From an uncultured Planctomycetota bacterium (GTDB taxonomy: Bacteria; Planctomycetota; Planctomycetia; Gemmatales; HRBIN36): a DNA stretch of 48,718 bases. The DNA lies in assembly GCA_937944855.1 (NCBI GenBank), contig CALFAY010000062.1:1-48718 (forward strand), in the 5' to 3' direction. Below are positions 25,099 to 33,788 of the stretch, piece after piece. A program made the translations under genes and the position numbers. A model generated the notes under the pieces. It was given only the letters and a program-made list of their open reading frames with translations, was not told where the DNA came from and made no database searches. Within the stretch, counting starts at the first letter, position 1. Each line of letters opens with the position of its first letter.

Positions 25099-26640
25099 TC
25101 AGCGATCCACCGGGGCCGGTTCGACCGGCCTGGCGGGTCGGGCCAATTGCGGCACTGGGCCGGGCCGGACCCGTTCGCCGCTCGCCACGAAGCTCTCGTC
25201 CCGTTTCGGAGCGTGGGCCGGAATGCCCATCTTGCGGATGGCCTCGGCCAGTCCGGTGGCGCGCTCCGCATCGCCATGCACGACGTACACTTCGCCGACG
25301 GATTTGAACTGATTCAGCCATTCGAGAATCTGCTGGCCCCGGGCATGCGAACTGAACCCGCTGACCCGCTCGACCTGGAGCTTGATTTCCGTCTCCCGCA
25401 TCTCGCGGCGGAAGCCTTCGGGACCGCGTTCTTCCCAGGGAACCTCGATCTTTTTCTCGCCGGATTGCAGTTGGTATCCCACCGAGGACGGCGACTGATA
25501 GCCGACCAGGAACACGGCGTTGCGCGGATCGCGGGCCATCAGGTACAGGTGCTTCGGAGCGGTAGCGTGGTCCAGCATGCCCGACGTGCTGATGTAGATG
25601 GCCGGACCTTCGTCGTGGCTGCGCAGCGATTCCTCGGTCCGCGGTTCCCGATAGCGATGCCGGTAAAACAACTCCTGGACCTCCCGGGCCTCCGGGTCGT
25701 GGTATTCCCGATAACGGTTGTAGATGGCCGTCACCTTCTGGGCCGTGGCGGAGTCGGAGTAGATGGGGAACTTCGGATCAATGATCTTGTCATCCATCAA
25801 GCGGTGGAGGATGTAGATGAGCCACTGCGTCTTGTGGACGGCGAAGGCGGGCAGGAGCACGGAGCCGCCGCCGGCGAGGACCTTCTGCACCCGTTTGCCG
25901 AACTCTTCGTAGCTCACCTCGTCCCGCGGCGTCGGGCCGTAGGTGCTTTCGACGAGGACCACGTCCGCGCCGAAGTGCTGCGTCGGCTTGCACAGGATCG
26001 GCGTATGGTCCGGTCCCATGTCGCCGCTGAAAAGCAACTTCCTACCGTCGGCCCAGATTTCGATCATGGCTGAGCCAAGGATGTGGCCGGCGTCGGTGAA
26101 GCGGAAAGCGATGCCGTCCCGTTCCAGTTTGGTGTTGTAGGGTACGGCTTCGATGCACTCCAGCGTCTTTTCGATCGCCTCTTTGCTGAACAGCGGTTCT
26201 TCGCCGGAGCCTTCAGCCACGCCATAGGACATCAACAGCATGACCTCGGTGATGTCCCGCGAAGCGTCCGTGGTGTAGATCGTGCCGCGGAAGCCTTTCT
26301 CCCACAGCAGCGGCAGTCGGCCGTTGTGATCCACGTGGGCGTGCGTCAGGAACAGACCCCGGACCTCCTTCGGATCGAAGGGGAACTGGAGGTTTTCCGT
26401 CTGGTGGTTGGCGATGTCCGGGTAGAACTGGCCGCAGTCGATCAGATACAAACCTCGACTGGTTTCCAGCAGGTGACAGGACCCTGACACTTGCCGGGTG
26501 CTGCCGTAGAAGGTCACCTTCGGCTTGCCGTTGCGGGCTGGAGGCGGCGTCTGCGCCCACCGGCATGACGCGGTGCCGGAAAGCCCGGCCAGACCCGCCG
26601 CCGAAACGACCTGACCTAAAAACTCTCGGCGATTGAGCAT
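25099..26640 (-). CDS. Tat-exported beta-CASP metallo-beta-lactamase
   Basis: The 513-residue protein starts with a twin-arginine signal (NRREFLGQVV), a hydrophobic segment and SGTASC, which may be a lipobox. Then comes a complete MBL/beta-CASP nuclease-type domain. Metal ligands are THAHVDH (~100-105), His in DAGHILGS and Asp in FSGDMGP. The beta-CASP acid and histidines are VESTYG, GFSSHARG and YVVHGD. Family members include CPSF-73-like and RNase J-type RNA nucleases, which are usually cytoplasmic. Export is therefore the striking feature. The RNA activity is inferred from motifs. A downstream OB-fold gene is probably cotranscribed. Confidence 0.85.
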   Translation of the reverse strand: MLNRREFLGQVVSAAGLAGLSGTASCRWAQTPPPARNGKPKVTFYGSTRQVSGSCHLLETSRGLYLIDCGQFYPDIANHQTENLQFPFDPKEVRGLFLTHAHVDHNGRLPLLWEKGFRGTIYTTDASRDITEVMLLMSYGVAEGSGEEPLFSKEAIEKTLECIEAVPYNTKLERDGIAFRFTDAGHILGSAMIEIWADGRKLLFSGDMGPDHTPILCKPTQHFGADVVLVESTYGPTPRDEVSYEEFGKRVQKVLAGGGSVLLPAFAVHKTQWLIYILHRLMDDKIIDPKFPIYSDSATAQKVTAIYNRYREYHDPEAREVQELFYRHRYREPRTEESLRSHDEGPAIYISTSGMLDHATAPKHLYLMARDPRNAVFLVGYQSPSSVGYQLQSGEKKIEVPWEERGPEGFRREMRETEIKLQVERVSGFSSHARGQQILEWLNQFKSVGEVYVVHGDAERATGLAEAIRKMGIPAHAPKRDESFVASGERVRPGPVPQLARPARPVEPAPVDR

Positions 26641-26687
26641 GACACCCTCCCCGACTCGCCAGCCGCTATCCTAAAAGCCCCCAGCGG

Positions 26688-29330
26688 CTACTTGCAAGGC
26701 GGGGAAGCGGTATTCAAGACATCTTCACGGTGGGTCGCGCCGCTTGGAGTCGGAACGGAAGCACGAATCGGAGCCGTCCACTCCGCCCACAGCCGCGGCG
26801 GGGAGTTGTCGCTGTCCGCCCAGAAGAGGCGATAGCGGACGGCATCATCGAACCAAGTCAAGGATTGCAGCGCGCCCTCGGGCGAAAAGTCCCGCCAGAC
26901 CGGCCAGCCGACCTGCCGAATCTCCACGCCCCAGCGATCGGTCAGGGCCTTTTCCATGTCCTTCGGACTGGTCTTGGACGGGTCGTTGGCTCGGAACCGC
27001 GCCGTGATCCGGCGGATGCGGTCGTGCTCGTCGAACCAGACGACCACGGCGTCATAAATCCTCTGGGAGACGCCGACCGCCCAGCCGCCTTCGGGCGTCT
27101 CCACGGGCTGCGTTTTACAAGCGTTGCGAAAGTCCTCGCGCGTCATGCCGACCGTGCAACCGGGAATCCCTTCGACGGGACCGGCGGGCAGAAACTTCAA
27201 CGGCGACGCTCCGTGACCCGCCGACCTGTCCGCCAGAGCGATCTCGACGCCGCCTCGGTCGCTCAGGTAGGTCGCTTCGGTCAGATCGTCCTGCCAGCGG
27301 TAGAACGTGCCGGGAGCCGAGGCGGGCAATCCCTGAGAGCGGAGAGCGTATGGCGACAGGGTCGCGGCGACCACTCCGCCCGCCTGCCGCCACGGTTCCA
27401 GGAGCGTCCTCGGCCAGTCCGCTTCCCTGGCGTTGCGCGGCTTGACGGCGACATCGTAGCGGATGCGGGCGGCAACCAGCCTGTTGTCAGGACCAAACTG
27501 CACGATGACTTGTCGAGCCATGAATGGCGGCCCTTCCCGCGGTGGCGGCGTATTGATGACCACCAGCATGCCGTGATCGAACTCCCGCTTCAACACTGCC
27601 TGACCCTTGGGCAGATACCGCAGCACCTCGTCCTTCTCCGCCCCCAGGGGCAAGTATTCGAGTTTGCGGGGAAGTCGCTGAATGGGCACTCCTCGGCTGA
27701 GCCGGTCGCGGCGTTCGGCCTCTTCGCGGCGGCGGGCGGATTCTTCCCAGGCAGCGATCTCCTCCGGCGATTGCCGCCGGTCGGCCAACTCCACCACCAG
27801 GGGCTGACCGATTTCCTGAGGAATGCAGAAATCGAGTTGCGACACGGCATCCTGCCAGCTGATGCGGAGCCGGTGACCATGCGTCGAACCGGCCGGCTCG
27901 GCGATCCATTCTCCCGGACCCAGTTGAGCGAACAACGGCGCTGCCAACGGGGGCCACGGCGTTCCCGGGCGGTAGCGGAGCCGCACCTTGTGCAGCAGAT
28001 CGCGTTCCGGCACACGGAACAGCGCCACATCGAGCAAGGCGCCGGCTTTCAGCGGATTGCCGAAGCGTTCGAGCAATGCCTCGTCCTTGAGCAGGAGCGG
28101 ATCGTCCAGCCGCTGCGGTGCCACGGCAAGCCGGTTGGTTTCAAATCGGCGATCCAGGTGCAGGGGGCCGAGGTCTCTCGGCACGACGTAAGCCAGGTCG
28201 GTTCCTTGACGGACCAGGCGAACCCAGGCTCCCACGGTGGCATCGACGGGACCCAGCCGCGTTTCCACGGTCCATCCCGGCAGCGACTGTAGCGAGCGCG
28301 TCGGCGTGGCTTCGGCATCGGCCGGCACCCATGCCGTCAGTCCGCCAGCCAGTTCCGAGGCCCGAGGACAGACGTCTTGAATCCGGGCCGTGTACGTCAG
28401 AATGCACTCGGCCAGGCGGCCCTGGGAATCAAAGAACAGAAATGCACCGTCCAGAGCCTGAGCAGGAAAAGGAAGCTGAAGGAAATCCAGGACTCGACCG
28501 GGAGGCGCGCCGTCGATGACGCATCCTTGTTGTGGTCTCCCCAGCGCCCGGCTCCAGAATGAAGCAGGTTCATCGAGCGGCAATGGCGGAACGTGGCGCG
28601 GCCAATCGGCCAGCACAGCCGCCGCTTGATCGGCCCACGCTGTTTCGCCTTTCTCTCGCCAGGCCATTTCCGCCTGTTCCACGACCCGGCGTTCCAGCGA
28701 AAGCAACTGTTGTCCCAGCGGCGTGCTCTGGGCATGGTCCCCGAGGGCTTGACGAATCTGGGAGCGAACCTCGACCAACTCGGCTAAGCCCTCCGCGTCT
28801 CCCAGGGCGATTCGCTGCCCGGCGGAGTGCAAGTGCAATGCCGCCAGTCGCGTCCATTCCAGGGGGAAGTTGCGTTCGTAGCGGAACTGCCCGACCTCTC
28901 CGGTCCCTTGCCCGCCAGTCAGGCGTTTCGCCGCCTCGATGTCGCCGAACGAGGCGTACAGCCGAGCCAACTCCGACTGTTGCTCCCCATCTTTCATTTC
29001 AAGGGAGGCCGGCAGACTGAGGCCCAAGTCAGGATGGAAGCGGGGGTCGTGAATGCCGGGAATGATGACTGGCTGCCAGATGCGAGGCAGCAAAGCGAAT
29101 GTCAGCTTGCTCTGCCGCCGGGCGTCGAAGCGGGTCTTGATCTGCGCGGCCACTTCGTCGGCCTGTCGGGCCAGTTCGGCGCGGGGTTCGGCGAGCAGAT
29201 CGGCGAGCCGAGGCTGCGTCGAAGCCGTCTCGGTTCCCGCTGCCTGCCCCTGCGGCTGGCCTCCCCCGCAGCCAGCCGAGAAGAGGACCGCCAAGCACAC
29301 CGGAGTCATGCAAAGCCATCGGCCAAACAT
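26688..29330 (-). CDS. Large lipoprotein with BamE/OmlA-like modules
   Basis: The 880-residue product has a signal peptide ending in lipobox FSAGC (Cys ~21) followed by a Gly/Gln linker. Three regions share a strand-turn pattern like the SmpA/OmlA (BamE) fold: around GRVLDFLQLPFP (~275), LGAEKDEVLRYLP with VIVQFGPDNRLVAARIRY (~560-630), and VGMTREDFRNACK with VVVWFDEHDRIRRITARF (~735-800). A charged helical segment (EEIAAWEESARRREEAERR) lies between. No enzyme motif is seen. It lies between the TonB-like and beta-CASP genes on the same strand. An outer-membrane scaffold role is inferred. Confidence 0.6.
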   Translation of the reverse strand: MFGRWLCMTPVCLAVLFSAGCGGGQPQGQAAGTETASTQPRLADLLAEPRAELARQADEVAAQIKTRFDARRQSKLTFALLPRIWQPVIIPGIHDPRFHPDLGLSLPASLEMKDGEQQSELARLYASFGDIEAAKRLTGGQGTGEVGQFRYERNFPLEWTRLAALHLHSAGQRIALGDAEGLAELVEVRSQIRQALGDHAQSTPLGQQLLSLERRVVEQAEMAWREKGETAWADQAAAVLADWPRHVPPLPLDEPASFWSRALGRPQQGCVIDGAPPGRVLDFLQLPFPAQALDGAFLFFDSQGRLAECILTYTARIQDVCPRASELAGGLTAWVPADAEATPTRSLQSLPGWTVETRLGPVDATVGAWVRLVRQGTDLAYVVPRDLGPLHLDRRFETNRLAVAPQRLDDPLLLKDEALLERFGNPLKAGALLDVALFRVPERDLLHKVRLRYRPGTPWPPLAAPLFAQLGPGEWIAEPAGSTHGHRLRISWQDAVSQLDFCIPQEIGQPLVVELADRRQSPEEIAAWEESARRREEAERRDRLSRGVPIQRLPRKLEYLPLGAEKDEVLRYLPKGQAVLKREFDHGMLVVINTPPPREGPPFMARQVIVQFGPDNRLVAARIRYDVAVKPRNAREADWPRTLLEPWRQAGGVVAATLSPYALRSQGLPASAPGTFYRWQDDLTEATYLSDRGGVEIALADRSAGHGASPLKFLPAGPVEGIPGCTVGMTREDFRNACKTQPVETPEGGWAVGVSQRIYDAVVVWFDEHDRIRRITARFRANDPSKTSPKDMEKALTDRWGVEIRQVGWPVWRDFSPEGALQSLTWFDDAVRYRLFWADSDNSPPRLWAEWTAPIRASVPTPSGATHREDVLNTASPPCK

Positions 29331-29443
29331 GCTGCCATCCTCCCACAGAACCGATGCCGTATTCCGGCGTCATGCAACTATAGGTCGTGATTGCGGAGGA
29401 TGCGGCACGCTCCAGGCCGACGCGGGAAGAACAATCCCGGCAA

Positions 29444-29481
29444 GCAAAAACAAACCCCGAGGCATTCATGAAGCCCCGGGG
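29444..29481 (-). terminator. Rho-independent terminator of the TonB-like gene
   Basis: CCCCGAGGC (29455-29463) pairs with GCCCCGGGG (29473-29481) with one mismatch, around a nine-base loop. On the minus strand it is followed by the T-rich TTTGTTTTTGCTT. It sits 38 bases beyond the stop of the gene at 29519. Confidence 0.8.
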
Positions 29482-29518
29482 GGCGACTGGTTGCCAGAAG
29501 GCGATGAGCCGGAGGATC

Positions 29519-30616
29519 CTAGCGGCTCTTGCGTTCCTGCTTGATGACCCGCACTTCGTACTTGTCGCCGACGCGGTCCACCTCGAAATGCGTTTCCAGG
29601 TTCCGCTGGATGATCTGTTCCTCGGTCAGTCCGCGATACGCCTTCTCCTTCTCAAAGAGCAGGTTTTCCAATTCCACCGGGAAGAAGATCCAGAAATACG
29701 GCGGAGGCGCGGACAGGTTCAAGGCAGAGGCCAAGGCATAGATGGCGTCGGGATTGGTGTCGCGCCAGTAGATGCGGTTCCACTTCTTGATGTCGGCCAC
29801 GGTGCCAACCCGACCCATGAGCGGCCGCTTGTTCAAGTCCTCGAAGAGCCGGAACTTGCCTTCGCCTTCGGGATAGGCGATGTAGGCGCCGAGCTTGGCG
29901 ACGTGGCGGAGGTAATCTTCGCCGCTGCGGAAGGGGAAGGTGACGAACCAGCGGTCCTTGCGTTTTTCGCGTTTGGTCTGTTTGCCGGGACCGGAGCCGT
30001 CGCCTTCGCCGGTGCCGTGGCCGCTGCCCTTGCCGCCGCCGGTGCCGCTACCGCCGCGTCCGAACGAGTTCGGACCACGGAAGGGCTGGTTGGTCCGCTT
30101 GACCTCCTCGACCAACCGTTCGCGAGCCTCGGTCGGAGCGGTCAGGTCGGGCTGGGTCTCGACCACGGGAGCATCCGAAATCTCGTCGTCGAGGCGGAAG
30201 TCGATGTTCTCCTGCGGACCATAATTGACGTTGGAATCGCGGCTGCCGCTGGGATCGCCGCCGCCCCCGGCGAACTCGATGTTCTCGATCTCCGGCATCT
30301 CGCCGGAGCCGAAGTAGATGCTGACCACGCCGAACACGGCGATGACCAGTCCGGCGAACATGTAAAGCACGATGGTGGTCAGCAGCGACAGCGGGAACTC
30401 GTGGTGCGGCGAATACTTCTTCCAGATCGAAGGTTCAATGGGGGCCGTCGGCTCGCTCCGGACTTCGCCCGGCTGATTGGCCGCCGGGGCTGTCGGAGCA
30501 CCGTTGACTCGTGTCGGTCCTGTCCCTGGTGCAACGGGACGGCCGACCGCCACGCTTCCCGGTTTGGCCGCGACCTGTGGCCCGGTGTGGTTGGCCGCTG
30601 GAGTTGGCTCTGCCAT
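29519..30616 (-). CDS. TonB-like Gly-rich membrane protein of unknown function
   Basis: The 365-residue protein has a ~75-residue Ala/Pro-rich N-terminal tail, one membrane helix (LTTIVLYMFAGLVIAVFGVV), a Glu/Asp-rich linker, a Gly/Ser/Lys-rich linker (GRGGSGTGGGKGSGHGTG) and a basic patch. A ~120-residue C-terminal domain with FPFRSGEDYLRHVAKLG and FWIFFPVELENLLFEKE follows. One-pass anchor plus extended linker plus terminal domain is the layout of TonB/TolA-type proteins, but the C-terminal fold is not recognised. ATG 30616 is used, with AGGAACC ten bases upstream. A terminator follows it. Divergent to the VIT gene. Confidence 0.6.
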   Translation of the reverse strand: MAEPTPAANHTGPQVAAKPGSVAVGRPVAPGTGPTRVNGAPTAPAANQPGEVRSEPTAPIEPSIWKKYSPHHEFPLSLLTTIVLYMFAGLVIAVFGVVSIYFGSGEMPEIENIEFAGGGGDPSGSRDSNVNYGPQENIDFRLDDEISDAPVVETQPDLTAPTEARERLVEEVKRTNQPFRGPNSFGRGGSGTGGGKGSGHGTGEGDGSGPGKQTKREKRKDRWFVTFPFRSGEDYLRHVAKLGAYIAYPEGEGKFRLFEDLNKRPLMGRVGTVADIKKWNRIYWRDTNPDAIYALASALNLSAPPPYFWIFFPVELENLLFEKEKAYRGLTEEQIIQRNLETHFEVDRVGDKYEVRVIKQERKSR

Positions 30617-30776
30617 GATCGTTGGTTCCTGCAAAAAGCGCGGTTGGTCTGTCGTCACAGACATTGAATCGCTATTTACTAGCTTACCCCAGTTCCTCGG
30701 CCGCCGACAAGAGGATAGTTGAAATGATTGCCATTCTTTCCCGTCGCGGACAGGGGGACCCAGCGGAGTCGGATTC

Positions 30777-31535
30777 ATGAACAGCGACGCTCTTCGGGAC
30801 AGTCACACGCCAGCGGCCATCCGGGCGCGTCTGGAGATCGGTCCCAGGCACAGCTATCTGCGGGACTTCCTCTACGGAGCCATTGATGGCAGCGTCACCA
30901 CGTTCGCGGTCGTCTCGGGAGTCACCGGGGCGGAACTCAATCCATCCATCGTCATCATCCTGGGACTGGCGAATCTAATCGGGGACGGCTTCAGCATGGC
31001 GGCGGGCAACTACCTCGGCGTCCGCGCCGAGCAGCAACTACGGGAGCAAGCCCGGAAACAGGAGGAGATTCACATCGCCGACTTTCCCGAGGGAGAGCGC
31101 GAGGAGATCCGCCAAATCTTCGCCAGCAAGGGATTCGAAGGAGCCGACCTGGAACGGGCCGTCCACATCATCACCGCCGACCGCCAACGCTGGGTCGAAA
31201 CCATGCTCCGGGAAGAACACGGCCTGTCGCTGCACGGTCCCCGGCCGATCCGGGCGGCGTTCACCACGTTTTTCGCCTTTGTCCTGATCGGAGCGATCCC
31301 GCTGCTGTCGTACTTTTTGGAAGCGATCTTTCCGCCCCTGGTCACGCATCCGTTCGTCTGGAGCACGATCCTGACCGGCCTCGCGTTCTTTGTAGTCGGC
31401 GCGTTCAAAAGCCGCTTTGTCAACGAACCTTGGTACTGGGCCGGACTGGAAACGCTGTTAGTAGGGGGAACCGCTGCGGCGCTGGCGTTTCTGGTCGGCA
31501 TGGCGTTGCGCTGGGCCGGCGTCGCCGCGGGATGA
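30777..31535 (+). CDS. VIT1/CCC1-family iron or manganese transporter
   Basis: The 252-residue protein is of the VIT/CCC1 membrane type. Its N-terminal signature is YLRDFLYGAIDGSVTTFAVVSGVTGA, followed by ANLIGDGFSMAAGNYLG and a cytosolic metal-binding loop (EEIHIADFPEGEREEIRQIF, REEHGLSLHG). Three C-terminal membrane helices complete it. Plant VIT1 and yeast CCC1 move Fe2+/Mn2+ into vacuoles; in bacteria export is likely but unproven here. The ATG at 30777 is the first start in frame. A 160-base divergent gap separates it from the TonB-like gene and contains a small hairpin (GTCTGT, loop CGTC, ACAGAC at 30647-30662). Confidence 0.88.
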   Translation: MNSDALRDSHTPAAIRARLEIGPRHSYLRDFLYGAIDGSVTTFAVVSGVTGAELNPSIVIILGLANLIGDGFSMAAGNYLGVRAEQQLREQARKQEEIHIADFPEGEREEIRQIFASKGFEGADLERAVHIITADRQRWVETMLREEHGLSLHGPRPIRAAFTTFFAFVLIGAIPLLSYFLEAIFPPLVTHPFVWSTILTGLAFFVVGAFKSRFVNEPWYWAGLETLLVGGTAAALAFLVGMALRWAGVAAG

Positions 31536-31595
31536 CCCATCGGCCGCCGGACGTACCGTGTCGTCAGGTCTTCTTCGAGCGGCTCATCGAGGGCG

Positions 31596-32258
31596 TCAGG
31601 TGCCGACTTTGCCGACCCACTCCTCGACGGCGCGTTCCAGTTCGCTGGCCGGCGGAGCGCCGATCCAGCGGGCGCGGATGATGCCCTGGTCGTCGATGAG
31701 ATAAAGCGTCGGCCAGCCTTGCACGCCGTACTTGGCGGAGATCGGACCTGTCGGACTGCCGCCGTTCCACCACGACCGCCAGGTGACATGGCGATCCTTG
31801 ACGAACTGCTTGACCCGTTCCCGATCCCGGTCGCTGTTGACACCCAGCAGGACGAAAGGCTTGTCCTTCATCTTTTCGGCTAGTTCCCGGGCATGAGGGA
31901 TGAGATTGACACAATGCGGACACCACTCGCCCCAGAAGTCGAGCAGGACGACCTTGCCGCGGAAGTCGCTCAGCTTCATCGGATTGCCGTCGATGTCTTC
32001 GCCTTCGATTTCCGGAGCCGGCTCGCCGACAGGCAGCCCTTCCATTTGCATAGGACCGATGGCTGGGCCGAGGTTTTTGGGCACGTCCACCCTCTGCGCT
32101 TGACCTCCTTCCCGAGTAGCGAAGTAGGCGAAACCGATGGCCACGCCGACGGCGATGAGGATCACCAAGCCCATGAGGAGCACTGCCGCCAGAATGACCA
32201 CGGCAAGGATATTTTGCCCCGACTGGCCTCCGGAATTGTTATTCGCCGATTGGCTCAT
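31596..32258 (-). CDS. Membrane-anchored TlpA/ResA-like thioredoxin
   Basis: The 220-residue protein has an N-terminal membrane anchor (NILAVVILAAVLLMGLVILIA) and an extracytoplasmic thioredoxin fold. The active site is FWGEWCPHCVNLIP, the CxxC of TlpA/ResA-type thiol-disulphide oxidoreductases. The cis-Pro is in GWPTLYLID. AhpC/TSA-type motif KLSDFRGKVVLLDFWG is also present. ATG 32258 is used because GGAGGA lies eight bases upstream. It converges with the VIT gene, 60 bases apart. Substrate is unknown; reduction of exported Cys-rich proteins is a plausible guess only. Confidence 0.88.
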   Translation of the reverse strand: MSQSANNNSGGQSGQNILAVVILAAVLLMGLVILIAVGVAIGFAYFATREGGQAQRVDVPKNLGPAIGPMQMEGLPVGEPAPEIEGEDIDGNPMKLSDFRGKVVLLDFWGEWCPHCVNLIPHARELAEKMKDKPFVLLGVNSDRDRERVKQFVKDRHVTWRSWWNGGSPTGPISAKYGVQGWPTLYLIDDQGIIRARWIGAPPASELERAVEEWVGKVGT

Positions 32259-32361
32259 GGCTCGGTCCTCCGGAAAGATGACTGGCAACCTCCCAGATTC
32301 TCTCCGGAACCATGCCCGATGTCAAAGGCCAAATGCGAGGGGCACCAACAAAACCGCAAGC

Positions 32362-32397
32362 AAAACGGCGAGCTTTGCGCGGGAGCTCGCCGTTTTC
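32362..32397. terminator. Bidirectional terminator-like hairpin with no gene ahead of it
   Basis: ACGGCGAGCT (32365-32374) pairs perfectly with AGCTCGCCGT (32384-32393) around a nine-base loop. AAA precedes it and TTT follows, so it can act on either strand. It lies between divergent genes (TlpA-like at 32258 and the sigma factor at 32808) where no terminator is expected. Confidence 0.75.
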
Positions 32398-32807
32398 TGC
32401 TGTGCCTCGATTCGTCACGGTGTCAACCGGGGTAGTCTTGGCTGGGGCTGAGACCAGCCGCGCCTGGCGGGTCGGACCACTCTCCGGAAGCTAGTGACGT
32501 TATCGGCTACCTGTAGAGGGCGACTTAATTCGGGCGAATGATTGCAGTGGGACGATGGCATGAACGCAGCAGCGGTCAGCCACTGAGCGTACTGACGCAG
32601 CGTGGGCCGACCTCATGGCGGTAAAATGGAAACAGGAGCCGATCTTCTCCCGCATTTTCTCCCGGCACGGAGGTTAGAAGGAGACCAGCCGGATCGTCTA
32701 GTCAAAAGACAGGCAACCGGCGGAAAGCTCCGCGTCGTGGGGGAGGAGAATCGAGAGGTCGCGCGGCGACCGCAGCGGGCAGATCGGCTCGGGCCAGGAA
32801 CCAGGCC
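32398..32807. other. Leader region of the sigma-factor gene
   Basis: About 410 bases with no coding frame that I can support. A short hairpin (GTCAG...CTGAC) lies near 32575-32600, and AGGAACC precedes the sigma-factor ATG. No clear promoter boxes were found. Confidence 0.4.
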
Positions 32808-33347
32808 ATGAAGTCTCGGCCGGGAGCGGCGGATCGCTCCGCGGAATTTGTTGCGCTGTACCAGAACCTTAGCCGCGCCGTCTGGGCGGTGGCCTACGCC
32901 CGGACTCTGGATGCCGAATTGGCAGCCGATGTTGCGCAAGAAGCGTTCCTGCGGCTGTGGCGGGAATGGGAAAGCGGTCAGCAGATTGACAATCCCCGGC
33001 GCTGGTTGTTGCGCGTCGGCAGGAATCTGGCCGAGGACGATGCCAAGAGCGCTTTCCGTCGCAATGGCACCTGTGAGCCGCAAGTGCTTACGGGTTTTGA
33101 AAGTCGGGAAAGCATACCGCTCGAAAGGGTTCTCGCCCGGGAAAGGCGGGAGCAAGTGCGGCAGATCCTGGCGGAACTGGCCGAAGCAGATCGGGAAATC
33201 CTGACGTTGCGCTACGCCTTGGAGTATGAAACGGACGTGATCGCTGATCTGCTGGGAATCAACCCGGCGGCGGTGCTGATGCGGCTCAGCCGGGCACGCC
33301 AACGCTTGGCACAACGTTTGAAAGAAAAAGGAGTTACGGAGTTATGA
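32808..33347 (+). CDS. ECF-type RNA polymerase sigma factor
   Basis: The 179-residue protein has sigma region 2 (ADVAQEAFLRLWREW, then DNPRRWLLRVGRNLAEDDAKS) and region 4 (LAEADREILTLRY, LLGINPAAVLMRLSRARQRLAQ). No region 1 or 3 is present, as in the ECF group. ECF factors are usually held by a membrane anti-sigma factor. The next gene starts within its stop codon (ATGA at 33344-33347) and encodes a small membrane protein, which is the expected partner. A ~410-base leader precedes it. Confidence 0.9.
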   Translation: MKSRPGAADRSAEFVALYQNLSRAVWAVAYARTLDAELAADVAQEAFLRLWREWESGQQIDNPRRWLLRVGRNLAEDDAKSAFRRNGTCEPQVLTGFESRESIPLERVLARERREQVRQILAELAEADREILTLRYALEYETDVIADLLGINPAAVLMRLSRARQRLAQRLKEKGVTEL

Positions 33348-33781
33348 ACATCCCACCGAAGCAGACGGCCGACGGTCTGGAGCAGGTGGATCATTTGTTG
33401 CGCGAGTTCTTCCGCTCCGAGATGCCCAATCCCTGGCCGGGATGCCCCATCCCGAAGTCCAAAGATTCTCCCAACATCAAGAAAAGCAAAGGTTTCCGTC
33501 GTTCCTACCTCGGCTTGGCAGCTTGTTGCGCCTTTGTGGCTCTGGGTCTGGGCGTGGCCTGGAATTTGTTGCGCTTCGACCCGCCCGGTGTCTCGGAAAC
33601 CGGCGTTCTGCCTTCGGCGGCGAAACCCGTCCCGAAAGGGTCGCTGTTCCGAAATCCCCCGGCCACTCTGCCCCAACCCGGCGGCCTGAAGGATCCGGGA
33701 ATGCCCCCGCAGTCCACCGACCGTCCCGAGATTTCCGAGGAAGCACCGCCGATGCCTGTTTCCGGTCCGCGCCGGTTCTGA
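33344..33781 (+). CDS. Single-pass membrane protein, candidate anti-sigma factor
   Basis: The 145-residue protein has a ~50-residue N-terminal cytoplasmic part with a helix-like VDHLLREFFRSEMP, one membrane helix (LGLAACCAFVALGLGVAWNLL) and a Pro/Ser-rich tail outside. It overlaps the ECF sigma gene by four bases, so they are translationally coupled. No zinc-binding HxxxCxxC motif is visible, so it is not a standard ZAS anti-sigma. The role is inferred from the gene pair and topology. Confidence 0.6.
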   Translation: MNIPPKQTADGLEQVDHLLREFFRSEMPNPWPGCPIPKSKDSPNIKKSKGFRRSYLGLAACCAFVALGLGVAWNLLRFDPPGVSETGVLPSAAKPVPKGSLFRNPPATLPQPGGLKDPGMPPQSTDRPEISEEAPPMPVSGPRRF

Positions 33782-33788
33782 CGAGACC

